Of a stretch of DNA of 64,000 nucleotides, positions 1 to 9,014 are shown piece after piece (position 1 is the first letter of the stretch; each line of letters starts with the position of its first letter). The position numbers and the translations under genes were made by a program. The stretch is from Bacteroidales bacterium. Its GTDB lineage: Bacteria; Bacteroidota; Bacteroidia; Bacteroidales; F082. The stretch lies in assembly GCA_024400425.1 (NCBI GenBank), contig JAKSMV010000004.1:93681-157680 (forward strand), read 5' to 3'. The notes under the pieces were generated by a model. That model was not told the DNA's origin and ran no database searches. It was given only the letters and a program-made list of their open reading frames with translations.

Positions 1-1
1 A

Positions 2-1324
2 CAAATCTACCGTGGCTACTTCATGCGTGGCGACAACAACAACGAATTTGACAACAAGGCTCTGGTGAACGAGATGTGCAAACTCCGCGTCCAGAAAGCC
101 CAACTGCTCGGTTTCGACAACTATGCCGACTACGTCCTTGAGCCTAACATGGCCCACGATGCCGCCACTGTTGACAAGTTCCTCATCGACATCTTCAATC
201 CTGCGCAAGAATTGGCAAAGAAAGAACTCGCTGAGATGCAAGCCATTGCCGATGCCGAAGGTGCTGATTTCAAACTCGAATCATGGGATTGGTGGTACTA
301 TGCCGAAAAACTTCGCGTAGCCAAATATGCCTTCGACGAAAACCAAATCCGTCCATACCTTTCATTAGACAACGTGAAGAACGGCATGTTCATGGCTGCC
401 AACAAACTCTATGGCATCACCTTCACGCCAAACACCAATTTGCCCGTTTACTTCCCAGGCGTTGAAACCTACGAAGTGAAAGAAGCCAACGGCGACTTCC
501 TCGGCATTCTCTACATGGACTACTATCCACGTGCTTCGAAGAGCGGTGGCGCTTGGTGCACCAGTTTCTGCGAAGGCGGATACGACATCAACGGACAGAA
601 GGAATATCCCGTCATCTCGCTGGTGATGAACTTCACCCCTGCTTCCGGCGACGCTCCCGCCCTGCTCAACTGGGACGAAACCGAGACCATGTGGCACGAA
701 TTCGGTCATGCACTGCACGGTTTCTTCTCCGACGGTCTCTACTCACGCACCTGCGGCAGCGTGCCTCACGACTTTGTGGAGTTGCCTTCGCAAATCATGG
801 AAAACTGGGTGGCCGAACCTGAAGTCATCCGCATGTACGCCAAACATTACCAGACAGGCGAAGCCATGCCCGACAGCCTGATTGCAAAAATCGAGAACAG
901 TGCCTTGTTCAACCAAGGCTTCAACACCACCGAACTCATCGCAGCCTCAATCCTCGACATGAAGTTCCACGAACTCAACACTGTCATCGACATCGATGTC
1001 GATACCTTCGAGAAGCAAGCCATGGACGAAATCGGTCTGATGAACGAGATTCTTCCACGTTATCGTTCCACCTATTTCTCGCACATCTTCAGTGGTGGCT
1101 ATAGCGCTGGTTATTATGCCTATACATGGGCTGAAGTACTCGATAAGGATGCCTTCAACTTCTTCAAGACCTCTGGCGACCTCTTCAATCCAGAACTTGC
1201 TGCTTCGTTCCGCAAGAACTGCCTGCAAGAATGCGGCAACGACGAAGGCATGGTTCAATACCGCAAGTTCCGCGGTCAGGACCCTGATTACGAACCCTAC
1301 CTGAAAGCAAGAGGATTGAAATAA
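2..1324 (+). CDS. dcp: M3 family metallopeptidase (peptidyl-dipeptidase Dcp-like), 5' end cut off by window
   Basis: Zinc peptidase of the M3 (thimet oligopeptidase/Dcp) family, which trims short peptides, usually in the cytoplasm or periplasm. The zinc-binding helix HEFGH is encoded at 695-709 in the context MWHEFGHALHG, typical of Dcp. The frame is open to the left edge with no stop (codons from position 2 read QIYRGYF before the first ATG at 23), so the true start lies upstream. About 440 residues are visible of a family length near 690, so roughly the N-terminal 250 are missing. The C-terminal half looks intact, with the family's Gly/Tyr-rich stretch (SGGYSAGYYAYTWAEV). A strong hairpin terminator follows the stop. 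The family call is sure; Dcp versus oligopeptidase A is likely but not proven. Confidence 0.93.
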   Translation, partial: QIYRGYFMRGDNNNEFDNKALVNEMCKLRVQKAQLLGFDNYADYVLEPNMAHDAATVDKFLIDIFNPAQELAKKELAEMQAIADAEGADFKLESWDWWYYAEKLRVAKYAFDENQIRPYLSLDNVKNGMFMAANKLYGITFTPNTNLPVYFPGVETYEVKEANGDFLGILYMDYYPRASKSGGAWCTSFCEGGYDINGQKEYPVISLVMNFTPASGDAPALLNWDETETMWHEFGHALHGFFSDGLYSRTCGSVPHDFVELPSQIMENWVAEPEVIRMYAKHYQTGEAMPDSLIAKIENSALFNQGFNTTELIAASILDMKFHELNTVIDIDVDTFEKQAMDEIGLMNEILPRYRSTYFSHIFSGGYSAGYYAYTWAEVLDKDAFNFFKTSGDLFNPELAASFRKNCLQECGNDEGMVQYRKFRGQDPDYEPYLKARGLK

Positions 1325-1346
1325 TCCCATCTAATCACAAACAATC

Positions 1347-1379
1347 AAAGGCTTTGGCGCAAGTCAAAGCCTTTTTTTG
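1347..1379 (+). terminator. Rho-independent terminator after the M3 peptidase
   Basis: A perfect 10-bp stem (AAAGGCTTTG at 1347-1356 with CAAAGCCTTT at 1365-1374) closes an 8-nt loop and runs into a T tract to 1379. It lies 22 bases after the M3 stop codon. Confidence 0.85.
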
Positions 1380-1387
1380 TATTTTTG
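1380..1387 (+). promoter_or_regulatory. Candidate Bacteroidota -7 box upstream of the DUF4421 gene
   Basis: TATTTTTG fits the Bacteroidota sigma-ABfr -7 consensus TAnnTTTG. It lies 22 bases before the ATG at 1410 and directly after the terminator, as expected for a new transcription unit. No convincing -33 TTTG at the usual spacing was found. Confidence 0.5.
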
Positions 1388-1409
1388 CGACATAATTTCT
1401 GCCAACCAA

Positions 1410-2417
1410 ATGAAAAAAGCACTGCTCACAAGCCTCGTTTTCATCTTTTGCTGCACACTTTCATTTGCGCAAGACATTCAAGAAGAAAGCCTAGCAAAGC
1501 GTTTCGCCAACTGGCGTGAACGCAGCATGATGAAAGGCTGCGACACAGCCTACATCCAACTTCCCGAAAATGCATGGACCATCAAGCTCAACGGAATCTC
1601 AACATTTTCACAACTCAACATCCAATTCAACAACATCCCAAATTACGAATCTGCCAAAATGAGAATTGGTTCAGGAGTTGGTTTCAAATCTTCATTCTCG
1701 TTGGCTTACAGAGGTTTAGAACTAGGGTACACCATCGACCAAGTCAACCGCTATAACCAAGACATCAAACTCAACCTCTACAACAAGCGCTTCGGTGGCG
1801 AATTCCAATACCAATCCTACCGGATGACCAACTCGACCCTCGAGGTCTCAAATCCCGACAGCACATTCAATTTCAATAACGACTACACCAACCGGATGAC
1901 GGTCAATTTCTATTACGTATTCAACTACAAGACCTTCTCCTACCCTGCCGCCATCACGCAAGCCTACATGCAAAAGAAGAGTGCCGGTAGTTTCCTGCTT
2001 GGTGCATCGTTTTTCCGCAATAGAATCAAGCCATTTGTAAATGGAACCGAATTATCATCCATCTATAATCCCATTTACACCATCAACCAAGCTTCCATTG
2101 GAGGCGGTTATGGTTACAATTTCGTCTGCTGCAAATCGCGACTGTTGTTTCACCTCTCGGCCATGCCGATGCTGCTTTTCACAATCAGCCAAAATTCGAC
2201 AGGAAATTTGCCTGAAGCATACGATAACCAAGAAAACGGATTCCCCGTCACGGCAACTGTAATATCACGAGCTGCTGTATGTTACACTTACCAAGACCGT
2301 CTGATTTTAGGCCTCAACGCTGTTTACAACCATACTCGATCAAGTTCAAGCGACGACATCAGCCTAACCTCAAACGGTTGGATTGTCCAATGCTGTCTCG
2401 GATGGCGATTCTTATAA
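1410..2417 (+). CDS. DUF4421-like outer-membrane protein
   Basis: A 335-residue exported protein of unknown function. Residues 1-21 form a signal peptide (MKKALLTSLVFIFCCTLSFA), which fixes the start at 1410 rather than at the ATG 33 bases upstream. The rest alternates short aromatic/Gly-rich strands (GFKSSFSLAYRGLELGY, KKSAGSFLLGASFF) and ends in WRFL, a terminal aromatic residue typical of outer-membrane barrels. The pattern resembles the Bacteroidota DUF4421 family, recognised by feel, not by search. It is 22 bases from the patatin gene downstream, so the two probably share a transcript and an outer-membrane setting. No enzymatic motif is visible. Confidence 0.65.
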   Translation: MKKALLTSLVFIFCCTLSFAQDIQEESLAKRFANWRERSMMKGCDTAYIQLPENAWTIKLNGISTFSQLNIQFNNIPNYESAKMRIGSGVGFKSSFSLAYRGLELGYTIDQVNRYNQDIKLNLYNKRFGGEFQYQSYRMTNSTLEVSNPDSTFNFNNDYTNRMTVNFYYVFNYKTFSYPAAITQAYMQKKSAGSFLLGASFFRNRIKPFVNGTELSSIYNPIYTINQASIGGGYGYNFVCCKSRLLFHLSAMPMLLFTISQNSTGNLPEAYDNQENGFPVTATVISRAAVCYTYQDRLILGLNAVYNHTRSSSSDDISLTSNGWIVQCCLGWRFL

Positions 2418-2439
2418 TGACAAACTTAACAAGAAAAAT

Positions 2440-4797
2440 ATGAAACGAGCAATTATCATGATTTTGGCATGTCTGACATGCTTTTCTGCAATGGCAACAA
2501 ACGACACCATTCGTCCCCCACGTCCTAAGGTAGGCATCGTTTTGGGCGGTGGCGGAGCCAAAGGCAGCGCCCATATTGGCGTATTGAAATACATCGAAGA
2601 AATGGGCATTCCTGTTGACTATGTGGTTGGTACCAGCATGGGAAGCATCATTGGAGGCTTGTATTCCTTGGGTTATTCGCCCGACGAAATGCAGGAGCTG
2701 ATCTCCGATTTGGACTGGTCAGTCTATATCACGAACTCCGTTGAACGAAACAACATGTCGTCAGCCGAAAAGAAACGTCGCAGCACCTATCTGTTCTCCG
2801 TACCTTTCAACACTGGCGAATTGAATTCGAAGACCGAGAACACTCCATCCAATCCGTTGCTGTCATCTTTGCCAGAATCGTTCATGAACGGCTCAACACT
2901 TTTGAACCTGTTCAACAGTCTTTGCGTAGGCTATCAGGATTCCATTGATTTCAACAATCTGCCGATTCCTTTTGCCTGCATCGCGACCGAGTTGACCACA
3001 GGCGAAGAAGTCATCATCCGTAACGGCAAATTCCCAGAAGCCATACGTGCGAGCATGGCCATTCCTGGTGTTTTCGACCCTATCACAATCGACGGCAAAC
3101 AACTGATTGACGGCGGTTTGGTCAACAATTTCGCTGCCGACCGCTGCCGTGAGATGGGTGCCGACATCATCATCGGCATCGAAGTGGCACAAGGCTTGGT
3201 GACCGACCCAGAGCAACTGCAATCGCTTCCGCAACTGCTAGCCCAACTGAAGAACATTGCCGTAAAAGGCCACAATGAAGACAACCGCAAGCTTTGCGAC
3301 GTCTATATCCAACCCAATGTCAGCGACTTTGGAATGTTGAGTTTCAATGCAACGGCCATCGACTCGCTAGTCAATAGAGGCTATCGCGATGCCCACGCTT
3401 TCCACGACCAACTGCAAGCCATCAAGGATTACATTGACAATTACCAGCCTACCAGCAAGACCTTGCGTGCGACAAAAGCCGAATACATTGGCAACGACTC
3501 AATCAACATACGTTTCGTCAACATGCGAAACGTAAGTGCCAACGAAGCCAAGTGGCTAATGCGCAAAGGCAACCTGGAAACCGGAACAACAATTCACTTC
3601 CGTAATGTCGAAGAAGCCATCAACACTTTCAGAGGCATTGGAAGCTTCAAAAGCATCACCTATGAACTTCATCCCGTTGACTTCGAAAACGACTCGGCCC
3701 ATATCAAAACCTACGATTTGAGCATCAATTTCACGCATTCGGAGCCTCATGTCGTTGACTTGGGTTTCCGTTACGACAATGAAGAAAGCGCCTCCATCCT
3801 TTTCAACGTCGGGCTGAACCAAAGAAAACTTTCCGGACTGAAAGCCAACCTTTCGCTCTGCCTCGGTTACAATAACTGGGCCAATGCCACAGCCACCTTA
3901 GCAAGCCTATCACTTGCCAATATCAACGTATCATACGATTTCAGGATGATGCACCCCAACGTCTTCGAACTCGACGACTCGAATCCAAATTCAGTTGGAA
4001 ACGAATTCGTCCTCACCAACAATCTTTTCTACCAAAACAGATTCAGGATTTACATCTCCGAATTTCACTTGAAACACATCCAAGCCTCAGTAGGTATTGA
4101 ATCTGAAAGAATTTCCTACTACCAGAAACCGAACAACATGTTTTATTTTGATGCTGAATCAGACAATCGCAGTTACGCGTACGCTTCATTTGGTCCTTTC
4201 ACGAAACTCAAATTCGACAATATGGACGATGCCTATTTCGCCACAAAAGGCGTCGATGCAATGCTTGAAGCCCACTGGCGCTTCGACCACCAGTTCAAGG
4301 ATTCCATCGGTAACCCCATGCCATCCAACTTTGCCGACATCTGTCTATATGCGAAGGCTTATCTCACCTGCAAGAAAATCACCTTCATCCCCCAATTTTA
4401 CTCACGCATGATCATCGGCGAGAACAAGCTTTATGCCTATCACAACAATATCGGCAGCAACATCTTCGGACGCATTTACGACTACCAGCTGCCATTCATT
4501 GGATTGAACCATGCGACAGACCTCACTGATGCCATGAAATGCGTCCATGTAGCCCGTTTGGATGTGCGTTACAATTTCCGCAAAAAAAACTACCTCACAG
4601 CGATGGTCAACTATGGCAGGGCATCCGCCGAGCTTCCATATCTGTTCATCAACGATTACTCTGACGATTCCTTTGGCGCAGGCCTGATGTATTCCTACAA
4701 CAGCATCATCGGTCCGGTCTCATTCCAAGTGCACTGGCTGAACGACACCGACCAGCCTTGGGGTGCCTACATCAACATCGGCTATGTGTTCAAGTAA
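2440..4797 (+). CDS. Patatin-like phospholipase with C-terminal outer-membrane barrel (type Vd-like)
   Basis: A 785-residue protein with a signal peptide (residues 1-19; start chosen at MKRAIIMIL), a patatin lipid-acyl hydrolase domain (about 29-330), a POTRA-like segment (about 350-440) and a BamA/surface-antigen type beta-barrel to the end, closing in YVFK. The catalytic features are complete: oxyanion loop GGGGAKG at 36-42, nucleophile Ser in GTSMG at 64-68, and Asp in DGG at 224-226. This order matches PlpD-type (type Vd) proteins, where the barrel carries the lipase to the cell surface. A paralogue with an altered oxyanion loop lies at 47.7 kb. Substrate is unknown; phospholipid is the family default. 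Confidence 0.88.
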   Translation: MKRAIIMILACLTCFSAMATNDTIRPPRPKVGIVLGGGGAKGSAHIGVLKYIEEMGIPVDYVVGTSMGSIIGGLYSLGYSPDEMQELISDLDWSVYITNSVERNNMSSAEKKRRSTYLFSVPFNTGELNSKTENTPSNPLLSSLPESFMNGSTLLNLFNSLCVGYQDSIDFNNLPIPFACIATELTTGEEVIIRNGKFPEAIRASMAIPGVFDPITIDGKQLIDGGLVNNFAADRCREMGADIIIGIEVAQGLVTDPEQLQSLPQLLAQLKNIAVKGHNEDNRKLCDVYIQPNVSDFGMLSFNATAIDSLVNRGYRDAHAFHDQLQAIKDYIDNYQPTSKTLRATKAEYIGNDSINIRFVNMRNVSANEAKWLMRKGNLETGTTIHFRNVEEAINTFRGIGSFKSITYELHPVDFENDSAHIKTYDLSINFTHSEPHVVDLGFRYDNEESASILFNVGLNQRKLSGLKANLSLCLGYNNWANATATLASLSLANINVSYDFRMMHPNVFELDDSNPNSVGNEFVLTNNLFYQNRFRIYISEFHLKHIQASVGIESERISYYQKPNNMFYFDAESDNRSYAYASFGPFTKLKFDNMDDAYFATKGVDAMLEAHWRFDHQFKDSIGNPMPSNFADICLYAKAYLTCKKITFIPQFYSRMIIGENKLYAYHNNIGSNIFGRIYDYQLPFIGLNHATDLTDAMKCVHVARLDVRYNFRKKNYLTAMVNYGRASAELPYLFINDYSDDSFGAGLMYSYNSIIGPVSFQVHWLNDTDQPWGAYINIGYVFK

Positions 4798-4818
4798 AGC
4801 GCAACTAGACACAAACAA

Positions 4819-4852
4819 AAAACCCCGACGAGGTTAGCCTTGTCAGGGTTTT
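4819..4852. terminator. Bidirectional terminator between the patatin gene and the capsule locus
   Basis: A 15-bp stem with one C-A mismatch and a TTAG loop (arms 4819-4833 and 4838-4852). The arms begin with A's and end with T's, so it can stop transcripts from both strands. It sits between the convergent stops at 4797 and 4871. Confidence 0.8.
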
Positions 4853-4870
4853 CATTATTCATACGTCAGT

Positions 4871-5602
4871 TCAAAATAACCTGGCGTTATTTTCACATAG
4901 AAGGTTCAATGCTTCCATTTCCTTTGATGACAATTTCATAGCTGGCATGAATTTTCTGAAATTATCTAATCTGTGCATATCCGAGCCAACGAAATCATAC
5001 ATATCATGTTGCAGCATATAATGTGATTTCTCCATAGCCGGTCCACCATATGCCCCTGTCAACGACAACAGATTCAATTGAAACAGATAGCCTTTTTCCT
5101 TCCATCTCGAATATTGCTGTTTTGAAGCATATTGATAGCGTTCGGGGTGTGCAATTACCGGAGTGTAGCCTTCCAGCATGACCTCATACAACATCGATGA
5201 ATAATTGGGGTCGCACATCATATAGGATGTCTCGCACAAGACCAGACTCTTATCCTTATCCAAAGTCAAGAAGCCACGTTCGAAATGATCAAGGAAGCCA
5301 GAGTCGAGCATGTGTTCGGCAGCAAGTTGCAGTTCGATATTGCACTGACTCGCAGCCTTATTCTTGAACTCTTCAAACTTCGGGACAATGGTATCCTTTG
5401 TATTATCGCTAAATTCCTTCATGAAATGAGGCGTCAACTTCATTTTTCTCACACCTTTCCCTTCGAGGAACTTCAAGGCTTGGATGGAATCCTCAAAACT
5501 CTTGAATCCATCATCCACACCAGGAAGAATGTGGCAATGAACATCGCAGGCACCTTGGAAGAAGCCATCCGGCAGCACCTTCTTTTTTAAAAAATCAAAC
5601 AT
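4871..5602 (-). CDS. cpsB: PHP-type tyrosine-protein phosphatase (CpsB/CapC/YwqE family)
   Basis: A 243-residue metal-dependent phosphotyrosine phosphatase that reverses autophosphorylation of BY-kinases and so tunes polysaccharide export. PHP-domain metal ligands are visible: DVHCHILPGVDDG near residues 19-31, TPHFM near 58, HPERYQ near 154, and GSDMHR near 206. It has the family's usual length and no signal peptide, so it acts in the cytoplasm. It begins 3 bases after the wzc stop and is the last gene of wza-wzc-cpsB. The obvious substrate is the repeated-tyrosine tail of the Wzc next door. Confidence 0.9.
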   Translation of the reverse strand: MFDFLKKKVLPDGFFQGACDVHCHILPGVDDGFKSFEDSIQALKFLEGKGVRKMKLTPHFMKEFSDNTKDTIVPKFEEFKNKAASQCNIELQLAAEHMLDSGFLDHFERGFLTLDKDKSLVLCETSYMMCDPNYSSMLYEVMLEGYTPVIAHPERYQYASKQQYSRWKEKGYLFQLNLLSLTGAYGGPAMEKSHYMLQHDMYDFVGSDMHRLDNFRKFMPAMKLSSKEMEALNLLCENNARLF

Positions 5603-5605
5603 GTT

Positions 5606-8083
5606 TTAATCCTTATCTTCAGACGACGATGATGATTTATGATGGCGATGATGGCGACGTTTCTTTGCATTCTCTTCTTCATTTCCATAACCATAACCAT
5701 AGCCGTAACCATAGCCGTAACCATAGCCGTAACCGTAGCCATAACCATAGCCGTAACCATAGCCATAGCCATGCTGTTTCTTGTATTTCACAGAATTCAG
5801 CACGATAGAGAGGTTCGGGAACTTCTTATTCTTATACAACTTGTCAACTTCTTTAAGCAAGCGTTTGTCGGTCACACCGGCTCTCATCACGAACAAAGTG
5901 GTGTCGGCCACACGTTTCACGATGTCGGCATCGGCCACCATGCCAAGCGGTACATTATCAAGGAACACATAGTCATAGCGTTCTCTCAGATAGTTGACCA
6001 ACTGTTCAAGACGATTGCTCATCAGCAGTTCTGCTGGATTTGGAGGCACTGGACCTGCGAAAATCAAATCCAGGTTTTTGGTTGTATAATCATGGTGGAT
6101 GATTTCCTCCACATCGTCAGTCTTACCTGAAAGATAATTCGACACGCCGAATTTAGCCTTCAAGCCAAACACCTTATTCATGGTTCCCTTGCGGATATCC
6201 AAGTCAACAAGAACAACCTTTTTATTACCATGCGCGAAACTCGTTGCCAAGTTGGAAGAAACGAAAGTCTTACCGGACGACACCATAAACGATGTAAAGA
6301 GCACCACTTGACTGGCATTCTCCCTATTACGCATGTAATCCAGATTAGATCGTACCAAACGGAATGCCTCAGAAACCGAATCTCGGCCATTTTCCTTGAC
6401 CACAATAGCATGTTCGTTCTGTTCTTTCTTAAAAGGAATTTCACCCAAGAATGGAGTCTTCGTAGCCTTTTCGACATCAGCGCGACCATGGATTGCCGTG
6501 TCAAACAAACGGATCAACAGGATAATGGCTGCAGGAATCAACAAACCTATCAGCAATCCAGAAGTGATTCTTTTCTTCGGATTGGGAGCGATAGGCGCAT
6601 TGTTGATTTGAGCGGCATCAATGATTTTTGCCGTACCCTCAAACTTCGGGCGTTCAAGCAGCATTTCCTCACGCTTTGTAAGGAGCGTCAAATAAAGCTG
6701 TTGCCTGATTTTCAGCATATCCTCAACAGAGCCAATGCGCACCTGCTTTTCAGGAGCTGCCTGAATTCTTGACGTAGCCACCGAACCTTCATTCTTGGCC
6801 ATAACCAACTGGGTCTGCAACGAGCTCAATTCTGTTTCCAGAATAGCGATGATATTTGCAAGCAACACTGGTTGACCCGTAATCAACTTCTTTGCTGCCG
6901 GATTTTCCGTCACGCCCGACTCTCTGTATTTGGCAAGCTTTTGTGAATTTGCATTGTATTGGGCTATCAGTGAAGCGGATTCGTTACCCATCTCCGAAGT
7001 CAAAGGTAATATTTCATCATCGGCGACACTATTTGCCGCATCAAGCACATATGACACTCGAGAGATCTTCGCCTGCAAGTTTTTGACTTCAGCCGAAGAA
7101 GCCGAACGGGCTGCGAGATCGGCCTCGCCCAACGATTTGGTATCGAGAAGGACATTGGCCACCTTAAAGCCCACCACTTGCTCCTGCAACGAGTCCAAGT
7201 CGCCATAAAGCTGGTCGATACGGCCGTTGATGAACTTATAGGAATACTGCAACATACGTTCCTGATCGGCAATGGCATCGTTATTGTAAACCGCAATCAA
7301 CGTGTTCAGCACGTCGGCGGCACGAGCTGCCGAGTTATCGCTAATGCTGAGCCTTAATATGGAATTCTTCTCATCATCCCTAGAAACATTTAATCTACGA
7401 CGCAGCGAAGCCGACATTGCGGACACCGGGCGCACATTGACGGCAATCGGTACGCCTATCAGGCTTTGATAATTCCATTTTTCCGTAACGACCATTTTAC
7501 CAACCGGCGTGATGATTTTCTCACCCAAAGCGACCACCTTGCCTTCCGCTTTCTCGCTCATGTCAGAGAGGATGAAATGCTTGTCGTCCTTTGGAGTAAC
7601 CGTAAATGCGAAATAGGCACTCTCATCCATGTCTTCAAAAGTAACCAAAACCGGACTATCCTGATAAAGGGCCTTATTGCGTTTCGCTACTTTGGTCTTG
7701 TAGGAATAACTGACGTTTAAGCCAAGATTTCTGACCACAGAATCCATCAACGAAGCTGACTTCAGGATGATGATTTCGTTATTGATCGTACTCACCAATC
7801 CTTCGTTTCCCAGCATTTGGTTCATGACGGACGATGAACGTATCGATTCCGTGCCACTCGAAGCTCCTGTCTTAATCATGATGGAGGCGCTACTTGCATA
7901 AGTTCTTTCCTCCTTACTGACTTTCCAATAAGCGATTCCCGCACCTATCAAGCCGCACAAGAGAAACCAATGCAGATTGCGCAGAATGATAAACAATATG
8001 TCTTTTATCTGAATGCCATTACCACTATCTTCTTCGAGGAAAGACATTTCGGCATTCGTGTTTTCAATAGAATCATTTGCCAT
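5606..8083 (-). CDS. wzc: Wzc-like polysaccharide co-polymerase / BY-tyrosine kinase with a (Gly-Tyr)14 tail
   Basis: An 825-residue inner-membrane protein that couples chain-length control to export. The start is placed at MANDSIENT because AAGAAGAAAAG lies just upstream; an ATG 24 bases earlier is less likely. Order: cytoplasmic N-terminus, TM1 (about 30-54), periplasmic Wzz region with coiled coils, TM2 (about 510-535), cytoplasmic kinase. Kinase motifs are Walker A SSGKT, Walker A' VVLVDLDIRKG and Walker B YVFLDNVP. The tyrosine-rich tail that normally takes the phosphates is here an unbroken (GY)14 at 772-799, followed by acidic, Lys/His-rich and SSSSSEDKD segments. It lies between wza and cpsB in one unit. 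Confidence 0.92.
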   Translation of the reverse strand: MANDSIENTNAEMSFLEEDSGNGIQIKDILFIILRNLHWFLLCGLIGAGIAYWKVSKEERTYASSASIMIKTGASSGTESIRSSSVMNQMLGNEGLVSTINNEIIILKSASLMDSVVRNLGLNVSYSYKTKVAKRNKALYQDSPVLVTFEDMDESAYFAFTVTPKDDKHFILSDMSEKAEGKVVALGEKIITPVGKMVVTEKWNYQSLIGVPIAVNVRPVSAMSASLRRRLNVSRDDEKNSILRLSISDNSAARAADVLNTLIAVYNNDAIADQERMLQYSYKFINGRIDQLYGDLDSLQEQVVGFKVANVLLDTKSLGEADLAARSASSAEVKNLQAKISRVSYVLDAANSVADDEILPLTSEMGNESASLIAQYNANSQKLAKYRESGVTENPAAKKLITGQPVLLANIIAILETELSSLQTQLVMAKNEGSVATSRIQAAPEKQVRIGSVEDMLKIRQQLYLTLLTKREEMLLERPKFEGTAKIIDAAQINNAPIAPNPKKRITSGLLIGLLIPAAIILLIRLFDTAIHGRADVEKATKTPFLGEIPFKKEQNEHAIVVKENGRDSVSEAFRLVRSNLDYMRNRENASQVVLFTSFMVSSGKTFVSSNLATSFAHGNKKVVLVDLDIRKGTMNKVFGLKAKFGVSNYLSGKTDDVEEIIHHDYTTKNLDLIFAGPVPPNPAELLMSNRLEQLVNYLRERYDYVFLDNVPLGMVADADIVKRVADTTLFVMRAGVTDKRLLKEVDKLYKNKKFPNLSIVLNSVKYKKQHGYGYGYGYGYGYGYGYGYGYGYGYGYGYGNEEENAKKRRHHRHHKSSSSSEDKD
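5687..5770 (-). repeat. In-frame tandem repeat encoding (Gly-Tyr)14
   Basis: Fourteen 6-bp units, each GGY TAY on the minus strand, 84 bp in all. Synonymous codons vary between units, often giving a 12-bp period (GGC TAT GGT TAC), so it is not a pure hexamer run. Unit gain or loss would keep the frame and change the number of phosphorylatable tyrosines. Confidence 0.95.
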
Positions 8084-8125
8084 CTTTTCTTCTTTTAAAA
8101 AAATCAATAAACTTATGACGATGAC

Positions 8126-8929
8126 TTACTTACCGTCACCTAAACTTGTCTTAATGGCAATTACCACTGCCAAAACCGAGGCCACGGTGGTGAGAGGGGT
8201 AAGGACCACACCGACATTCGACATCCATTCCTTGAAGAACACGTAACTCATATTCTCCGTCAGGATGATATCATTCTGCTGCAGAATGAAGAACTCATCG
8301 TTATAGATATCAGAAGAGCGTGGATCGAGATAGTGAATGACCATCTTGCCTTCCTTTTCACGCACCACGCCAATTTTGCTTCTTTTGGTATAAAGGCTCA
8401 AATCGCCCGACATGGCCAAAGCCTCGAGGAAAGTGCATCTTTCATTATCGATAGTGATGGCCTTACCACCGTTACTTCCCAAGAAAAAGACCTTGAAATT
8501 TGTGATGCGCACATCGACCAATGGGTCACTCAGATAACCTTCGTTTTTCAGGCGATATTCAATCGTATCTCTCAAAGCCCTACATGTCAGCCCTGCCGCT
8601 TTCACCTCCCCAAAAACCGGGAACTGGATATTGCCGTCCACATCAACCAAATAGCCCATGGTTTGTCTTACATTAGACATATTATTTCCTGTTCCTGAGG
8701 AATATACATTAAAAGGTTTGATGAGTTCCTGCTCCTCTGGATCGCCATTAGGCAGGACAAAGATTCTCAATTCATCGAAAGGACTGATTTTTGCTTCGAA
8801 CTTCCCGTCAATGCTCACCTCTCCCAATTTCTGCATATCACCGAGATAACGCACCTTACGGGATGTAACACAAGAGCTAGTACAAAGCGCGATACCAGCC
8901 AACAAAATCAACGTTTTGAACAGTTTCAT
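8126..8929 (-). CDS. wza: Polysaccharide export lipoprotein (Wza-like)
   Basis: A 267-residue outer-membrane polysaccharide export protein. The start at 8929 gives a clean lipoprotein signal (MKLFKTLILLAGIALCTSSC); the reading frame extends 75 bases upstream without a plausible signal. The Poly_export domain covers about residues 35-150, followed by one SLBB-like segment (about 150-235) and a C-terminal hydrophobic helix (VGVVLTPLTTVASVLAVVIAI), as in Wza proteins that cross the outer membrane. A candidate promoter lies 42 bases upstream, so wza probably opens a wza-wzc-cpsB unit. It is shorter than E. coli Wza, which is usual for Bacteroidota. Confidence 0.9.
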   Translation of the reverse strand: MKLFKTLILLAGIALCTSSCVTSRKVRYLGDMQKLGEVSIDGKFEAKISPFDELRIFVLPNGDPEEQELIKPFNVYSSGTGNNMSNVRQTMGYLVDVDGNIQFPVFGEVKAAGLTCRALRDTIEYRLKNEGYLSDPLVDVRITNFKVFFLGSNGGKAITIDNERCTFLEALAMSGDLSLYTKRSKIGVVREKEGKMVIHYLDPRSSDIYNDEFFILQQNDIILTENMSYVFFKEWMSNVGVVLTPLTTVASVLAVVIAIKTSLGDGK

Positions 8930-8970
8930 AGATTGTATGTTTTTCAAATTATATATCACAAAAGAAGGTG

Positions 8971-8978
8971 CAAAAATA
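8971..8978 (-). promoter_or_regulatory. Candidate -7 box for wza-wzc-cpsB
   Basis: TATTTTTG on the minus strand (CAAAAATA on plus) matches TAnnTTTG and lies 42 bases upstream of the wza start, in the short gap after the deacetylase-like gene. Confidence 0.55.
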
Positions 8979-8981
8979 CAT

Positions 8982-9014
8982 AAAAAAAAACGGATTCTCG
9001 TCACCTTATGACGA
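8982..9014 (-). terminator. Weak terminator candidate after the deacetylase-like gene
   Basis: On the minus strand the 6-bp dyad TCGTCA/TGACGA (8998-9014) overlaps the stop codon of the deacetylase-like gene. It is followed, after 7 bases, by a run of nine T's. The stem is short and not adjacent to the T run, so termination may be partial. It would separate the upstream genes from wza. Confidence 0.35.

Noticed and set aside
5687..5770. CRISPR-like array
   Set aside because: Contiguous 6-bp units with no spacers, in frame within wzc; no cas genes in the window.
5639..6130. Plus-strand reading frames opposite wzc with repeated ITIAVTIAV or AMVTAM patterns
   Set aside because: They are the antisense or shifted readings of the (GY)14 repeat and have no start signals or family features.
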